Shown one piece after another: positions 47,883 through 56,652 of a DNA stretch of 64,000 nucleotides. The notes under the pieces were generated by a model. It was not told the DNA's origin. It searched no databases and was given only the letters and a program-made list of their open reading frames with translations. Positions within the stretch are counted from its first letter, which is position 1. The number at the start of each line of letters is the position of its first letter. The stretch is from Nocardia paucivorans NBRC 100373. Its GTDB lineage: Bacteria; Actinomycetota; Actinomycetes; Mycobacteriales; Mycobacteriaceae. The position numbers and the translations under genes are program-made. The stretch covers positions 186,001-250,000 of the forward strand of contig NZ_BAGE01000041.1 of NCBI RefSeq assembly GCF_000308675.1. Reading direction: 5' to 3'.

Positions 47883-50030
47883 GTGTCAGTGACAGACGAC
47901 ATCCGCGCCCTCACTCAGCCGAACCACCCGGACGACTGGACGGAGCTGGATACCAAGGCGGTCGACACGGCCCGGGTGCTCGCCGCCGACGCGGTACAGA
48001 AAGCGGGTAACGGCCACCCGGGCACGGCCATGAGCCTGGCCCCGCTGGCCTACACCCTGTTCCAGCGCACCATGCGACACGACCCCGCCGACCCGGAATG
48101 GGTGGGGCGCGACCGATTCGTGCTCTCCTGCGGACATTCCAGCCTCACCCTCTACATCCAGCTCTACCTGGCCGGTTTCGGTCTCGAACTGGACGATCTG
48201 AAGAACCTGCGCCAGTGGGGCTCGCTCACCCCGGGGCACCCGGAGTACCGGCACACCAAGGGTGTGGAGATCACCACCGGTCCGCTGGGTCAGGGCCTGG
48301 CCTCCGCGGTCGGTATGGCCATGGCCGCCCGACGGGAACGCGGCCTGTTCGACCCGGACGCCGCGCCGGGCACCAGCCCCTTCGACCACCACATCTATGT
48401 GGTCGCCTCCGACGGCGACATGGAGGAGGGCGTCACCTCCGAGGCGTCCTCGATCGCGGGCACCCAGCGGCTGGGCAACCTGGTGGTGATCTACGACGAC
48501 AACAAGATCTCCATCGAGGACGACACCACCATCGCCTTCACCGAGGACGTGGCCGCCCGTTATCGGGCCTACGGCTGGCACGTGCAGGTCGTGGAGGGCG
48601 GTGAGGACATCGTCGCGATCGAGGCGGCGCTGGCCGCGGCCAAGGCCGAAACCGAGAAACCGTCGCTGATCCTGCTGCGCACCGTGATCGGCTACCCGGC
48701 GCCGAACAAGATGAACACCGGTGCCGCGCACGGCGCCGCGCTCGGCGACGACGAGGTGGCGGCCGTCAAACGAGCGCTGGGCTTCGACCCCGAACAGACC
48801 TTCCAGGTCGACGACGACGTCATCGCGCACACCCGCAAGGCGGTCGAACGCGGTGCCCGGACCCACGCGGCCTGGAGCATCGAATTCGAGGCGTGGGCGC
48901 AGCGCGCCCCGGAGGCCAAAGCTCTGTTCGACCGGCTCTACACCGGCCGATTGCCGGAGGGCTGGACCGACGGACTGCCCACCTGGGAGCCGGACCCCAA
49001 GGGCCTGGCCACCCGTAAGGCGTCGGCGAAAGTGCTCTCCGCGCTCGGCCCGACCCTGCCCGAACTGTGGGGCGGTTCGGCCGACCTCGCCGAATCCAAC
49101 AACACCACCATCCCGGAATCGGCGAGCTTCGGTCCGGAGGAGATCTCCACCGGTATGTGGAAGGCCCACCCATACGGGCGCACCCTGCACTTCGGTGTGC
49201 GCGAGCACGCCATGGGCGCGATCCTCAACGGCATCGTGCTGCACGGCCCCACCCGTCCCTACGGCGGCACCTTCCTGGTGTTCAGCGACTACATGCGCCC
49301 CGCGGTCCGTCTGGCGGCACTCATGCGGGTGCCCGTCACCTATGTCTGGACCCACGATTCGATCGGCCTCGGCGAGGATGGCCCCACCCACCAGCCGATC
49401 GAACATCTGGCGGCCCTGCGCGCCATTCCCAACCTGAGCGTGGTCCGGCCGGGCGACGCCAACGAGACCTCCCACGCCTGGCGCGCCGTGATCGAGAAGC
49501 ACAGCGGCACCCACAATTCGCCGTATGTCTCCGCCGAGGCGGTGGGCACCGGTGGCCCGGCGGCGCTGGCGCTGACCCGGCAGAACCTGCCGGTGCTGGA
49601 GGGCACGGCCGACGCCTACGAAGGTGTGTCCCGGGGTGGATACATCCTGGCCGAGGCGTCCACCGGTATCCCGCAGGTCATCCTGATCGGGACCGGTTCG
49701 GAGTTGCAGATCGCCGTGGCCGCCCGCACTACGCTGGAGGCACAGGGTATCGGTACCCGAGTGGTCTCGATGCCGTGTGTGGAGTGGTTCGACGCGCAGG
49801 ACAAGGCCTACCGCGACGAGGTGCTGCCGCCTGCGGTCGCCGCGCGGGTGGTCGTCGAGGCCGGTATCGCCATGCCGTGGCATCGGTTCACCGGCGACGC
49901 GGGCGAGATCGTGTCCATCGAGCACTTCGGTGCCTCGGCCGACTACCAGACCCTGTTCCGCGAGTTCGGTTTCACCGAGGAAGCGGTGGTGGCCGCCGCG
50001 CAGCGCACGCTCGACAACGTGAAGGGGTAA
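47883..50030 (+). CDS. tkt: Transketolase
   Basis: A 715-residue thiamine-diphosphate enzyme that exchanges two-carbon units in the non-oxidative pentose phosphate pathway. Signatures: QKAGNGHPGTAMSLAPLAY (residue about 37), SCGHSSLTLYIQLYL, the TPP/Mg motif ASDGDMEEGVTSEASS, VREHAMGAILNGI, and WTHDSIGLGEDGPTHQPIEH. GTG 47883 has AGGAGA nine bases upstream; upstream residues look non-coding. It starts the operon tkt-tal-zwf-opcA-pgl-pitA, with a 6-base gap to tal. Confidence 0.95.
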   Translation: MSVTDDIRALTQPNHPDDWTELDTKAVDTARVLAADAVQKAGNGHPGTAMSLAPLAYTLFQRTMRHDPADPEWVGRDRFVLSCGHSSLTLYIQLYLAGFGLELDDLKNLRQWGSLTPGHPEYRHTKGVEITTGPLGQGLASAVGMAMAARRERGLFDPDAAPGTSPFDHHIYVVASDGDMEEGVTSEASSIAGTQRLGNLVVIYDDNKISIEDDTTIAFTEDVAARYRAYGWHVQVVEGGEDIVAIEAALAAAKAETEKPSLILLRTVIGYPAPNKMNTGAAHGAALGDDEVAAVKRALGFDPEQTFQVDDDVIAHTRKAVERGARTHAAWSIEFEAWAQRAPEAKALFDRLYTGRLPEGWTDGLPTWEPDPKGLATRKASAKVLSALGPTLPELWGGSADLAESNNTTIPESASFGPEEISTGMWKAHPYGRTLHFGVREHAMGAILNGIVLHGPTRPYGGTFLVFSDYMRPAVRLAALMRVPVTYVWTHDSIGLGEDGPTHQPIEHLAALRAIPNLSVVRPGDANETSHAWRAVIEKHSGTHNSPYVSAEAVGTGGPAALALTRQNLPVLEGTADAYEGVSRGGYILAEASTGIPQVILIGTGSELQIAVAARTTLEAQGIGTRVVSMPCVEWFDAQDKAYRDEVLPPAVAARVVVEAGIAMPWHRFTGDAGEIVSIEHFGASADYQTLFREFGFTEEAVVAAAQRTLDNVKG

Positions 50031-50036
50031 CGGAAC

Positions 50037-51167
50037 ATGACACAGAACGCGAACATCGCCGCCCTGGCGGCGGCAGGTGTATCGGTGTGGTTGGACGATC
50101 TGTCCCGGGACCGGATCGAATCCGGTCAACTGGCCGAGCTGATCGCCACTCGCGGCGTCGTGGGGGTCACCACCAATCCGACGATCTTCCAGGGCGCGCT
50201 CAGCAAAGGACACGCCTACGACGAACAGGTGCGGGCGCTGGCCGCGCAGGGCAGCGACGCCGAGGCCGCGGTCCGCACCATCACCACCGATGACGTCCGC
50301 GCGGCCTGCGATGTGCTGGCCGAGGTGTTCGACCGCACCGGCGGCGTGGACGGGCGGGTCTCCATCGAGGTCGATCCCCGACTGGCGTTCGATACCGAGG
50401 CCACTGTGGCCCAAGCGATCGAACTGTGGAAGATCGTCGACCGACCCAACCTGTTCATCAAGATCCCGGCCACCGAGGCGGGTCTGCCCGCGATCGGCTC
50501 GGTGATCGAACAGGGCATCAGCGTCAATGTCACGCTGATCTTCTCGGTGCAGCGCTACCGCGCCGTCATGGGCGCCTACCTGGACGGGCTGCGCAAGGCC
50601 AAGATCGCCGGCCACGATCTGGCCCGGATCCACTCCGTGGCGTCGTTCTTCGTGTCCCGGGTGGACACCGAGGTCGACAAGCGACTGGAGGCCATCGGCA
50701 CCCCGGAGGCGCTGGCCCTGCGGGGTAAGGCCGCGCTCGCCAACGCCCGCCTGGCCTACGCCGAATACCAGGATGTCTTCGACGGCGGGGCCCACACCTC
50801 GACCTACCGGCATCTGGCCGCGGCCGGCGCCAATCGGCAGCGGCCGCTGTGGGCATCGACCGGGGTGAAGAACCCGGACTACCCGGACACCCTGTACGTC
50901 ACCGAACTCGTGGCCCCGAACACGGTGAACACACTGCCGGAGAAAACCCTGGAGGCCGTCGCCGACCACGGCGAGGTGCGCGGTGACACCGTCTCCGGGA
51001 CCGCAGAGGAGGCGCGTCGGGTATTCGACGAGCTGACGGAGGTCGGTATCGACCTCGACGATGTCTTCGCGGTGCTCGAGCGCGAGGGCGTGGAGAAGTT
51101 CGAGAAGTCGTGGGAGGAACTGCTGTCCGCCACGGCCGCCGAACTGCGTGGCGGAGGGGGTAACTGA
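50037..51167 (+). CDS. tal: Transaldolase
   Basis: A 376-residue transaldolase (long actinobacterial form, compared with about 220 residues for the short class) that transfers dihydroxyacetone units between sugar phosphates. Features: [12 protein letters not shown] at the start, [13 protein letters not shown], the Schiff-base lysine in [15 protein letters not shown] near residue 143, and [15 protein letters not shown]. Spacing to tkt (6 bases) and zwf (5 bases) supports one transcript. Confidence 0.95.
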   Translation: MTQNANIAALAAAGVSVWLDDLSRDRIESGQLAELIATRGVVGVTTNPTIFQGALSKGHAYDEQVRALAAQGSDAEAAVRTITTDDVRAACDVLAEVFDRTGGVDGRVSIEVDPRLAFDTEATVAQAIELWKIVDRPNLFIKIPATEAGLPAIGSVIEQGISVNVTLIFSVQRYRAVMGAYLDGLRKAKIAGHDLARIHSVASFFVSRVDTEVDKRLEAIGTPEALALRGKAALANARLAYAEYQDVFDGGAHTSTYRHLAAAGANRQRPLWASTGVKNPDYPDTLYVTELVAPNTVNTLPEKTLEAVADHGEVRGDTVSGTAEEARRVFDELTEVGIDLDDVFAVLEREGVEKFEKSWEELLSATAAELRGGGGN

Positions 51168-51172
51168 GCCCG

Positions 51173-52747
51173 ATGGCCGGCCTCGCGGACCACGCGGCCA
51201 CACCCCGGTGGCGCAACCCGCTGCGGGACGAACGGGACAAACGGGTACCGCGCATCGCGGGACCGTGCAGCATGGTGATCTTCGGCGTCACCGGTGATCT
51301 GTCCCGACGGAAACTGATGCCGGCCATCTATGACCTGGCGAACCGGGGGCTGTTGCCCCCGGGTTTCGCCCTGGTCGGCTTCGCCCGCCGTGATATGGCG
51401 AACGAGGACTTCGCGGCGATCGTGCGCGACGCCGTCGAAGCACACGCCCGTACTCCGTTCCGGCAGGAGGTCTGGGACCACCTGGCGGAGGGGTTCCGCT
51501 TCGTCCAGGGCACGTTCGACGACGATGCCGCATTCGCCCGGTTGACACGCACCTTGGCACAGTTGGATATCGAGCGGGGCACCGGCGGGAACCACGCCTT
51601 CTACCTGTCGATTCCACCGGACACCTTTCCGGTGGTCCTGGATCAGCTCGCCCGGCACGGCCTGGCCGCGAGGACCTCCGTCTCGACCGCCCATGGGCGT
51701 TCCCCCTGGCGACGGGTGGTGATCGAGAAACCGTTCGGACACGACCTGGCCAGCGCGCGCGAACTCAACGCCCTGGTCAACCGGGTGTTTCCGGAGGAAA
51801 CCGTCTTCCGCATCGACCACTACCTCGGCAAGGAGACGGTGCAGAACATTCTGGCGCTGCGATTCGCCAATCAACTGTTCGACCCGATCTGGAATGCCAA
51901 CTACGTCGACCATGTACAGATCACCATGGCCGAGGACATCGGGCTCGGCGGCCGCGCCGGCTACTACGACGGTATCGGCGCCGCCCGGGATGTGATCCAG
52001 AACCATCTGCTGCAACTACTGGCGCTCACCGCCATGGAGGAGCCGATCAGCTTCGAACCGCGGCAGATGCAGTTGGAGAAGATCAAGGTGCTCTCGGCGA
52101 CCACCCTGGTCGAGCCCTTGGACGAGACCACCGCGCGCGGCCAGTATTCGGCGGGTTGGCAGGGTGGTGAACGGGTCGTCGGCCTGCTGGACGAGGAGGG
52201 TTTCGACCCGGATTCGCGTACCGAGACCTATGCCGCGATAACCCTCGAGGTCAATACGCGACGGTGGGCGGGGGTGCCGTTCTATCTGCGCACCGGAAAA
52301 CGCCTCGGGCGTCGGGTGACCGAGATCGCGGTGGTGTTCAAACGGGCCCCGCATCTGCCGTTCGACCGCACCATGACCGCAGAGCTCGGGGAGAACGCGC
52401 TCGTCATCCGGGTACAGCCGGATGAGGGCATCACCATGCGGTTCGGCTCGAAGGTGCCCGGTTCCGGGATGGAAGTACGCGATGTGAACATGGATTTCAG
52501 CTATGGCGAATCGTTCACCGAATCCTCGCCGGAGGCCTATGAGCGGCTGATCCTGGATGTGTTGCTGGGTGAGCCCTCGTTGTTCCCGGTGGACAAGGAG
52601 GTCGAATTGTCCTGGCGCATCCTCGATCCGGTGCTCGAGCACTGGGCGACCAACGGCAAACCCGAACAGTATGCGGCGGGCACCTGGGGCCCGGACTCGG
52701 CCGCGGAGATGCTGGCCCGCACCGGCCGGGAATGGCGGCGTCCATGA
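51173..52747 (+). CDS. zwf: Glucose-6-phosphate dehydrogenase
   Basis: A 524-residue enzyme producing NADPH and 6-phosphogluconolactone, the first oxidative step of the pathway. The NADP-binding motif is FGVTGDLSRRKLMPAIY (about 41-56), and the active site RIDHYLGKETVQNILALRF contains the catalytic His-Lys pair. The N-terminal 35 residues (WRNPLRDERDKRVPRIAGPC) are typical of actinobacterial Zwf partnered with OpcA. Its stop overlaps the opcA start (ATGA). Confidence 0.96.
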   Translation: MAGLADHAATPRWRNPLRDERDKRVPRIAGPCSMVIFGVTGDLSRRKLMPAIYDLANRGLLPPGFALVGFARRDMANEDFAAIVRDAVEAHARTPFRQEVWDHLAEGFRFVQGTFDDDAAFARLTRTLAQLDIERGTGGNHAFYLSIPPDTFPVVLDQLARHGLAARTSVSTAHGRSPWRRVVIEKPFGHDLASARELNALVNRVFPEETVFRIDHYLGKETVQNILALRFANQLFDPIWNANYVDHVQITMAEDIGLGGRAGYYDGIGAARDVIQNHLLQLLALTAMEEPISFEPRQMQLEKIKVLSATTLVEPLDETTARGQYSAGWQGGERVVGLLDEEGFDPDSRTETYAAITLEVNTRRWAGVPFYLRTGKRLGRRVTEIAVVFKRAPHLPFDRTMTAELGENALVIRVQPDEGITMRFGSKVPGSGMEVRDVNMDFSYGESFTESSPEAYERLILDVLLGEPSLFPVDKEVELSWRILDPVLEHWATNGKPEQYAAGTWGPDSAAEMLARTGREWRRP

Positions 52748-53655
52748 TCGTCGATATGCCCGACACCACCACCAGAGCGGTGACCAAACGCCTGGTACAG
52801 CTGCGGGAGAGCAATGGTGTCATCACCATGGGGCGGGTCCTGACCCTGGTGGTGTGCACCCTGGACAGCTCCGAGGCCGAGGACGCCATCGAGGCCGCCA
52901 ACGAGGCCAGTCGCGAACATCCGTGCCGGGTGGTCGTGCTGGCGCGCGGTGACCGGTCGGCGCCCACCCGACTGGATGCCCAGATCCGAGTCGGCGGTGA
53001 CGCGGGCGCCGCCGAGGTCATCGTGCTGCGACTCCAGGGCGAGTTGATCAGCCACGAAAGCAGTGTGGTCATCCCGTTCCTGCTCCCCGACACCCCGGTG
53101 GTCGCGTGGTGGCCGCGCGGCGCGCCTGCGTTCCCCTCGCAGGATTCGGTGGGTCGGCTGGCGACCCGCCGCATCACCGACGCCACTTTCGCCCCCGATC
53201 CGCAGGCGGCGATCAAACAGCGGCACGGTTCCTACGCGCTCGGCGACACCGATCTGGCGTGGAGTCGAATCACCTACTGGCGGGCGCTGCTGGCCGCCGC
53301 CATGGACGAACCGCCGTACGAACCGGTGGAGTCGGCGGTGGTGTCGGGCCTCCGGGAGGAACCGGCGCTGGATATGCTCGCCGGATGGCTGGCCTCGCGA
53401 CTCGACTGCCCGGTACACCGTCGTACCGGGGATCTGCGGGTGGAATTGCACCGCCCCACGGTGTCGATCGCGATCGCCCGCCCGCAGAAGGGGGTGACCG
53501 CGACCCTGACCCGCACCGGCGAACCCGTGCAAAGAATCGCCCTGGCACGGCGGGGAACCCGGGATTGCCTGGCCGAGGAACTGCGCAGACTGGACGCGGA
53601 CGAGATCTATGCCGAGGCATTGGCCGGAATCGAAAGGGTGCGCTATGACGGGTAG
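52744..53655 (+). CDS. opcA: OpcA, glucose-6-phosphate dehydrogenase assembly protein
   Basis: A 303-residue OpcA homologue that promotes oligomerisation or activity of Zwf. Typical segments are TLVVCTLDSSEAEDAIEAAN, HPCRVVVLARGD, LPDTPVVAWWPRGAP and GDTDLAWSRITYWRALLAAA. ATG 52744 overlaps zwf by four bases. The stop lies 11 bases inside pgl, so translation of the two is coupled. Confidence 0.94.
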   Translation: MIVDMPDTTTRAVTKRLVQLRESNGVITMGRVLTLVVCTLDSSEAEDAIEAANEASREHPCRVVVLARGDRSAPTRLDAQIRVGGDAGAAEVIVLRLQGELISHESSVVIPFLLPDTPVVAWWPRGAPAFPSQDSVGRLATRRITDATFAPDPQAAIKQRHGSYALGDTDLAWSRITYWRALLAAAMDEPPYEPVESAVVSGLREEPALDMLAGWLASRLDCPVHRRTGDLRVELHRPTVSIAIARPQKGVTATLTRTGEPVQRIALARRGTRDCLAEELRRLDADEIYAEALAGIERVRYDG

Positions 53656-54403
53656 TACCGACTCCGAGTTTCCCGCCGACACCGTGGAGGTCCACTCCGA
53701 CACCGACGCACTGCTCGCGGCCGCGGCGGCCCGGTTCGTCGGGGTGGTGGTGGCCGCCCAGGCCGAACGCGGCTCCGCGTCGGTGGTATTGACCGGCGGT
53801 GGCACCGGAATCGCGCTGCTCGAGCGGGTCCGGGAGGCCCCGGGCGATATCGATTGGTCCCGGCTCGACATCTTCTGGGGTGATGAGCGGTTCGTGCCCG
53901 CCGGCGATCCCGACCGCAACGAATTGCAGGCCCGTAAGGCGCTGCTCGACCACGTTCCGCTGGACCCGGCCCGGGTGCACACCGTCGCCACCTCCGATAG
54001 CGAATACCCCGATCCGGTGGAGGCCGCCGGCGAATACGCCGCGACGGTACGGGCGTATCTGACCGAACACGGCGCCTTCGATCTGCATCTGCTCGGTATG
54101 GGCCCGGACAGCCATATCAATTCGCTGTTCCCGCATTCCGACGCGGTGCGTGAGGGACACGAACTTGTCGTCGCGGTCACCGATTCCCCCAAACCGCCAC
54201 CGGTCCGGATCACCTTGACCCTGCCCGCTGTTCACCGGACCCGACACGTCGTACTCATCGTCTCCGGCGCCAACAAGGCGGATGCCGTCGCCGCCGCCGT
54301 CGGTGGCGCCGATCCGGTGGAGGTCCCGGCCGCCGGTGCCCACGGCACGGAATCCACCACCTGGTTGCTCGACGCGGAGGCCGCCTCGAGTCTGCGGCGA
54401 TAG
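53645..54403 (+). CDS. pgl: 6-phosphogluconolactonase
   Basis: A 252-residue DevB-type lactonase that hydrolyses 6-phosphogluconolactone. Signatures: VVLTGGGTGIALLERV, IFWGDERFVPAGDPDRNE, and the catalytic-loop region LHLLGMGPDSHINSLFPH. The last normally reads GxGEDGHxASLFP; the histidine is kept but the preceding Glu-Asp-Gly is changed to Pro-Asp-Ser, also common in actinobacteria. It overlaps opcA by 11 bases and is followed 9 bases later by pitA. Confidence 0.93.
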   Translation: MTGSTDSEFPADTVEVHSDTDALLAAAAARFVGVVVAAQAERGSASVVLTGGGTGIALLERVREAPGDIDWSRLDIFWGDERFVPAGDPDRNELQARKALLDHVPLDPARVHTVATSDSEYPDPVEAAGEYAATVRAYLTEHGAFDLHLLGMGPDSHINSLFPHSDAVREGHELVVAVTDSPKPPPVRITLTLPAVHRTRHVVLIVSGANKADAVAAAVGGADPVEVPAAGAHGTESTTWLLDAEAASSLRR

Positions 54404-54412
54404 TCGGCGGCC

Positions 54413-55609
54413 GTGACAGTCGAGTTGATCGTTCTGCTGATCGTCGTCGTCACGGCATTGGCTTTCGATTTCACCAACGGGTTTCACGACACCGCCAATG
54501 CGATGGCCACCTCCATCGCCACCGGCGCGCTCCGGCCCAAGACCGCGGTGGGACTGGCCGCCGCCTTGAACCTGGTGGGCGCTTTCCTGTCGGTCGCCGT
54601 GGCCGCGACGGTGGCCGAGGGAATAGTCCGGCTGGACGAGGTCTCCGGTCGAGAGTTGCTGCTCATCGTCTACGCCGGACTGGTCGGCGGAATCCTCTGG
54701 AATCTGCTCACCTGGCTGGTCGGGTTACCGTCCAGCTCCTCGCATGCGCTGTTCGGGGGGTTGATCGGCGCCGGCCTTGCCGCACTCGGGTGGCACGGGG
54801 TGGTCTGGTCCGGGGCCGATGGCGGGGTGCTCGCCACGATCGTGTTGCCCGCGCTGGTCTCGCCGATCGTGGCGGCGCTGGTGTCCGCCCTCGGCACCTG
54901 GTCGGTCTATCGACTCACTCGCGGGTCCGACCCCGCCAAGGTGAGTGCCGGATTCCGCTGGGGGCAGATCGGAACGGCATCCCTGGTCGCGCTGTCGCAC
55001 GGCACCAACGACGCACAGAAGACGATGGGGGTGATCTTCCTGGCCCTGGTCGCGCACGGGAGCCTCGATGCCGATTCGGAGATGCCGCTGTGGGTGATGG
55101 CCGCCTGTGCGGTCGCGATCGCGGCCGGTACCTATCTCGGCGGTTGGCGGATCATCCGCACCCTCGGCACCGGGCTGGTGGAAATCGACTCACCCCAGGG
55201 CCTGGCAGCGGAATCGGCCTCGGCGGCGATCATTCTGACCTCCGCACATTTCGGCCTCCCGCTCTCGACGACCCAGACCGTCAGCGGCGCGATTCTCGGC
55301 ACCGGTCTGGGCCGGGGCGCGGAAGTGCGGTGGGGGGTCATGGGCCGGATGGCGGTGGCGTGGCTGCTGACCCTCCCGGCGGCCGGGATCACCGGGGCCA
55401 TCTGCTGGGCGCTGGGACACTTCATCGGCGGACTGCTCGGGATTACGGTGGTGTTCGCCCTGCTCGTGATCCTGGCCGTACTCATCTACCGGCATTCGCT
55501 GCGCGACCGGATCACCGGCGACAACATCGATACCGCACCGCGAGTTCGATCGTCCCCAGCGGACCGGCGATTGCCGTCCGTCCGGCCGGCCCCGGAGAAG
55601 GAGGCATGA
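54413..55609 (+). CDS. pitA: Low-affinity inorganic phosphate transporter PitA
   Basis: A 398-residue membrane transporter of the PiT family taking up metal-phosphate with protons. The two inverted PiT signatures are visible: FTNGFHDTANAMATSIATGA near residue 18 and ALSHGTNDAQKTMGVIFLAL near residue 195. About ten helices flank a short cytoplasmic loop. The tail after residue 365 is polar. The GTG at 54413 starts 9 bases after pgl, so phosphate uptake appears to be co-transcribed with the sugar-phosphate pathway. The stop overlaps the next start (ATGA). Confidence 0.92.
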   Translation: MTVELIVLLIVVVTALAFDFTNGFHDTANAMATSIATGALRPKTAVGLAAALNLVGAFLSVAVAATVAEGIVRLDEVSGRELLLIVYAGLVGGILWNLLTWLVGLPSSSSHALFGGLIGAGLAALGWHGVVWSGADGGVLATIVLPALVSPIVAALVSALGTWSVYRLTRGSDPAKVSAGFRWGQIGTASLVALSHGTNDAQKTMGVIFLALVAHGSLDADSEMPLWVMAACAVAIAAGTYLGGWRIIRTLGTGLVEIDSPQGLAAESASAAIILTSAHFGLPLSTTQTVSGAILGTGLGRGAEVRWGVMGRMAVAWLLTLPAAGITGAICWALGHFIGGLLGITVVFALLVILAVLIYRHSLRDRITGDNIDTAPRVRSSPADRRLPSVRPAPEKEA

Positions 55610-55890
55610 TGTCCACCCTGTTGTCGCATACCCGGGCCCTGTGGCAGGTCACCCTGGCCGGGTTGATCCTGGGCGCCGGGCTACCCGCGCTGTTCGCACT
55701 CGGCATTCGATGCTGGTCGGCCACCACCGCGGTCGGCCCGGACGGTTCGGTGCGACGTAATCCGAGCGCGTGGGTGGGTGCCTGCCTGTGCCTGGTGGCC
55801 GTCCTGACGGCGACGGTCGCAGGCGTGCTCTACATCGCCAGGGAGTTCCTGGCCGACCGACTCGGCGTCCGGCTGTTCGGACCGGCCTGA
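55606..55890 (+). CDS. Small two-helix membrane protein (Rv0544c-like, next to pitA)
   Basis: A 94-residue membrane protein with helices at about 14-34 (VTLAGLILGAGLPALFALGI) and about 57-77 (VGACLCLVAVLTATVAGVLY), joined by a polar loop. It starts at ATG 55606 (or ATG 55609) with GAAGGAGG upstream, overlapping pitA. The set pitA, small membrane protein and DUF3349 protein recurs in mycobacteria (Rv0545c-Rv0543c), so the protein may support phosphate transport. Its function is unknown. Confidence 0.8.
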   Translation: MMSTLLSHTRALWQVTLAGLILGAGLPALFALGIRCWSATTAVGPDGSVRRNPSAWVGACLCLVAVLTATVAGVLYIAREFLADRLGVRLFGPA

Positions 55891-55894
55891 GTCG

Positions 55895-56239
55895 ATGGCC
55901 GAGAACACGGATCGACAACGGCGACCGGGGTGGCCCGCTCGGGTCATCGCGTGGCTGCGGGCCGGCTATCCCCAAGGGGTGCCCCAGACCGATTACGTCG
56001 CGTTGTTCGCGATACTGCATCGGAATTTGACCGAGCAGGAGGTCGTATCGATCGCCGAGCAACTGGTGCGGGATCGGGGGGACCGAGAGATCACCCGGGA
56101 CGAAATCGAGGCAGCGGTGCACCGGATGGCCCGGGAACGTCCCGGCGCGGACGATATCGCGCGGGTCGCCTCGCATCTGGCCGCCGGCGGTTGGCCACTG
56201 GCCGCACCGTCGGACGAGTTGTCGGACGAGGAACGGTAG
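55895..56239 (+). CDS. DUF3349 protein
   Basis: A 114-residue small helical protein of the DUF3349 family (Rv0543c-like). The core reads VIAWLRAGYPQGVPQTDYVA then LHRNLTEQEVVSIAEQL and DEIEAAVHRM; the tail is acidic. It starts 4 bases after the small membrane protein. Its stop is immediately followed by the ATG of a second DUF3349 gene. Function is unknown. Confidence 0.85.
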   Translation: MAENTDRQRRPGWPARVIAWLRAGYPQGVPQTDYVALFAILHRNLTEQEVVSIAEQLVRDRGDREITRDEIEAAVHRMARERPGADDIARVASHLAAGGWPLAAPSDELSDEER

Positions 56240-56536
56240 ATGCTGCCCCGGGTGCTGCGTACGGTGATCGACTGGCTGCGCAGCGGCTATCCGGAGGGCA
56301 TTCCGGAATCGGATTACGTACCGCTGATCGCCTTGCTGCGACGAAGGCTCACCGACGCCGAAGTGGAACAGATCGCGACCGAGGTGCTGAACTCACCCGG
56401 GCACACGGTGGACCGGACGGATATCCAGGTGATGATCACCGAGGTCACCGACGAGATGCCCACCGAGGCGGATCTGCGGCGGGTGCTGTCGAGGTTGGAT
56501 CCACCCGACTGGCCGACCGGGTCCGGTCGGCCGTGA
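56240..56536 (+). CDS. Second DUF3349 protein (tandem paralogue)
   Basis: A 98-residue DUF3349 protein aligned end to end with its neighbour: VIDWLRSGYPEGIPESDYVP, RRRLTDAEVEQIATEVL and DIQVMITEVTDEMP correspond to the segments of the first copy. The ATG abuts the previous stop codon with no space. Tandem DUF3349 copies suggest a duplication and possibly a hetero-oligomer. It is the last gene of the long pentose-phosphate/pitA transcript. Confidence 0.85.
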   Translation: MLPRVLRTVIDWLRSGYPEGIPESDYVPLIALLRRRLTDAEVEQIATEVLNSPGHTVDRTDIQVMITEVTDEMPTEADLRRVLSRLDPPDWPTGSGRP

Positions 56537-56637
56537 ACACCCGTCTCGGACGCAGCCACGGCGGCCCGAATGTTCGTGACCGGGACGAGCGGTCGAACGA
56601 CCCGGATATGGAGCCCACCGCGTTTAGGCTGACCACC

Positions 56638-56652
56638 GTGATGGTCCGATGA
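56638..56652 (+). other. Mini upstream open reading frame (four codons) leading into the E1 gene
   Basis: GTG ATG GTC CGA TGA ends on the TGA that overlaps the E1 ATG (ATGA). A TTTAGGCT hexamer-like box lies about 10 bases upstream of the GTG, so the transcript may be leaderless and start on this mini frame, handing ribosomes on to the E1 gene. No Shine-Dalgarno sequence is visible for the E1 start. Confidence 0.4.

Noticed and set aside
47886..51203. An uninterrupted 1105-codon frame antisense to tkt and tal
   Set aside because: It mirrors two well-conserved enzymes on the other strand, has shadow composition (Gly/Arg/His/Val-rich, no domain) and no sensible start. Long antisense frames are expected at this GC content.
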